Below, one piece after another: positions 63,998-64,000 of a DNA stretch of 64,000 nucleotides; the first letter of the stretch is position 1; every line of letters begins with the position of its first letter. This DNA is from Hygrocybe punicea (lineage: Eukaryota; Basidiomycota; Agaricomycetes; Agaricales; Hygrophoraceae). Where the stretch lies: the NCBI GenBank assembly GCA_963556145.1, contig OY744462.1:7068001-7132000 (forward strand), read 5' to 3'. The notes under the pieces were generated by a model. That model did not search any database. It had not been told where the DNA came from and saw only the letters and a list, made by a program, of their open reading frames with translations. The position numbers were made by a program, and so were the translations under genes.

Positions 63998-64000
63998 GGG

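Overview
The window reads as a basidiomycete (Agaricomycete-type) fungal chromosome segment. Evidence: genes carry many introns of about 50-65 bp with GT..AG ends; there is a C2-NACHT-WD40 type NLR, a mushroom-type sesquiterpene synthase and a beta-trefoil lectin; and core eukaryotic genes (septin, P4-ATPase, AHA1, acetolactate synthase) are all clearly fungal. Exon joins given below were worked out by eye. For eight genes (ILV2, the lectin, CDC10, the 57.5-kb gene, the terpene synthase, the TMEM69-like gene, the 63.1-kb gene and, for the exons checked, AHA1) the joins keep frame, which supports them.

Layout. (1) 1-35,720: a huge satellite of 102-bp units, about 265 copies left of a 200-N gap (27,026-27,225) and about 83 to its right. 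The left edge lies outside the window. Two unit families (A and B) share a 58-bp half carrying five GGAATT words and differ in a 44-bp half. The array holds nested higher-order repeats and local homogenised domains. Because 102 is divisible by 3, several frames stay open for thousands of codons; I treat these as artefacts. (2) 35,720-36,655: degenerate flank with two separate 22-bp tandem repeats. (3) 36,616-39,969 (-): an NLR whose WD40 part is cut off exactly where the AT-rich repeat flank begins. (4) 40,572-44,923 (+): ILV2 and a beta-trefoil/LamG lectin-like gene. (5) 45,313-54,184 (-): three colinear housekeeping genes, a P4-ATPase lipid flippase, septin CDC10 and the Hsp90 co-chaperone AHA1. 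(6) 55,866-64,000: an SDR oxidoreductase, an unrecognised 529-aa protein, a sesquiterpene synthase, a mitochondrial DUF3429/TMEM69-like membrane protein and an unrecognised 244-aa protein.

The most interesting observations are the satellite (helically phased GGAATT words, CpG-biased variants, nested higher-order repeats, possible birth from flanking GAATTCC-rich DNA); the NLR truncated at the satellite flank; and AHA1, where a 224-bp final intron, if retained, stays open and replaces the normal last five residues with a tail ending in a hydrophobic helix. That would be a membrane tail-anchored isoform of a normally soluble Hsp90 co-chaperone.

No CRISPR, rRNA or convincing tRNA was seen. No terpene-modifying enzymes (P450 and similar) sit beside the terpene synthase, so a biosynthetic cluster is not supported within this window.
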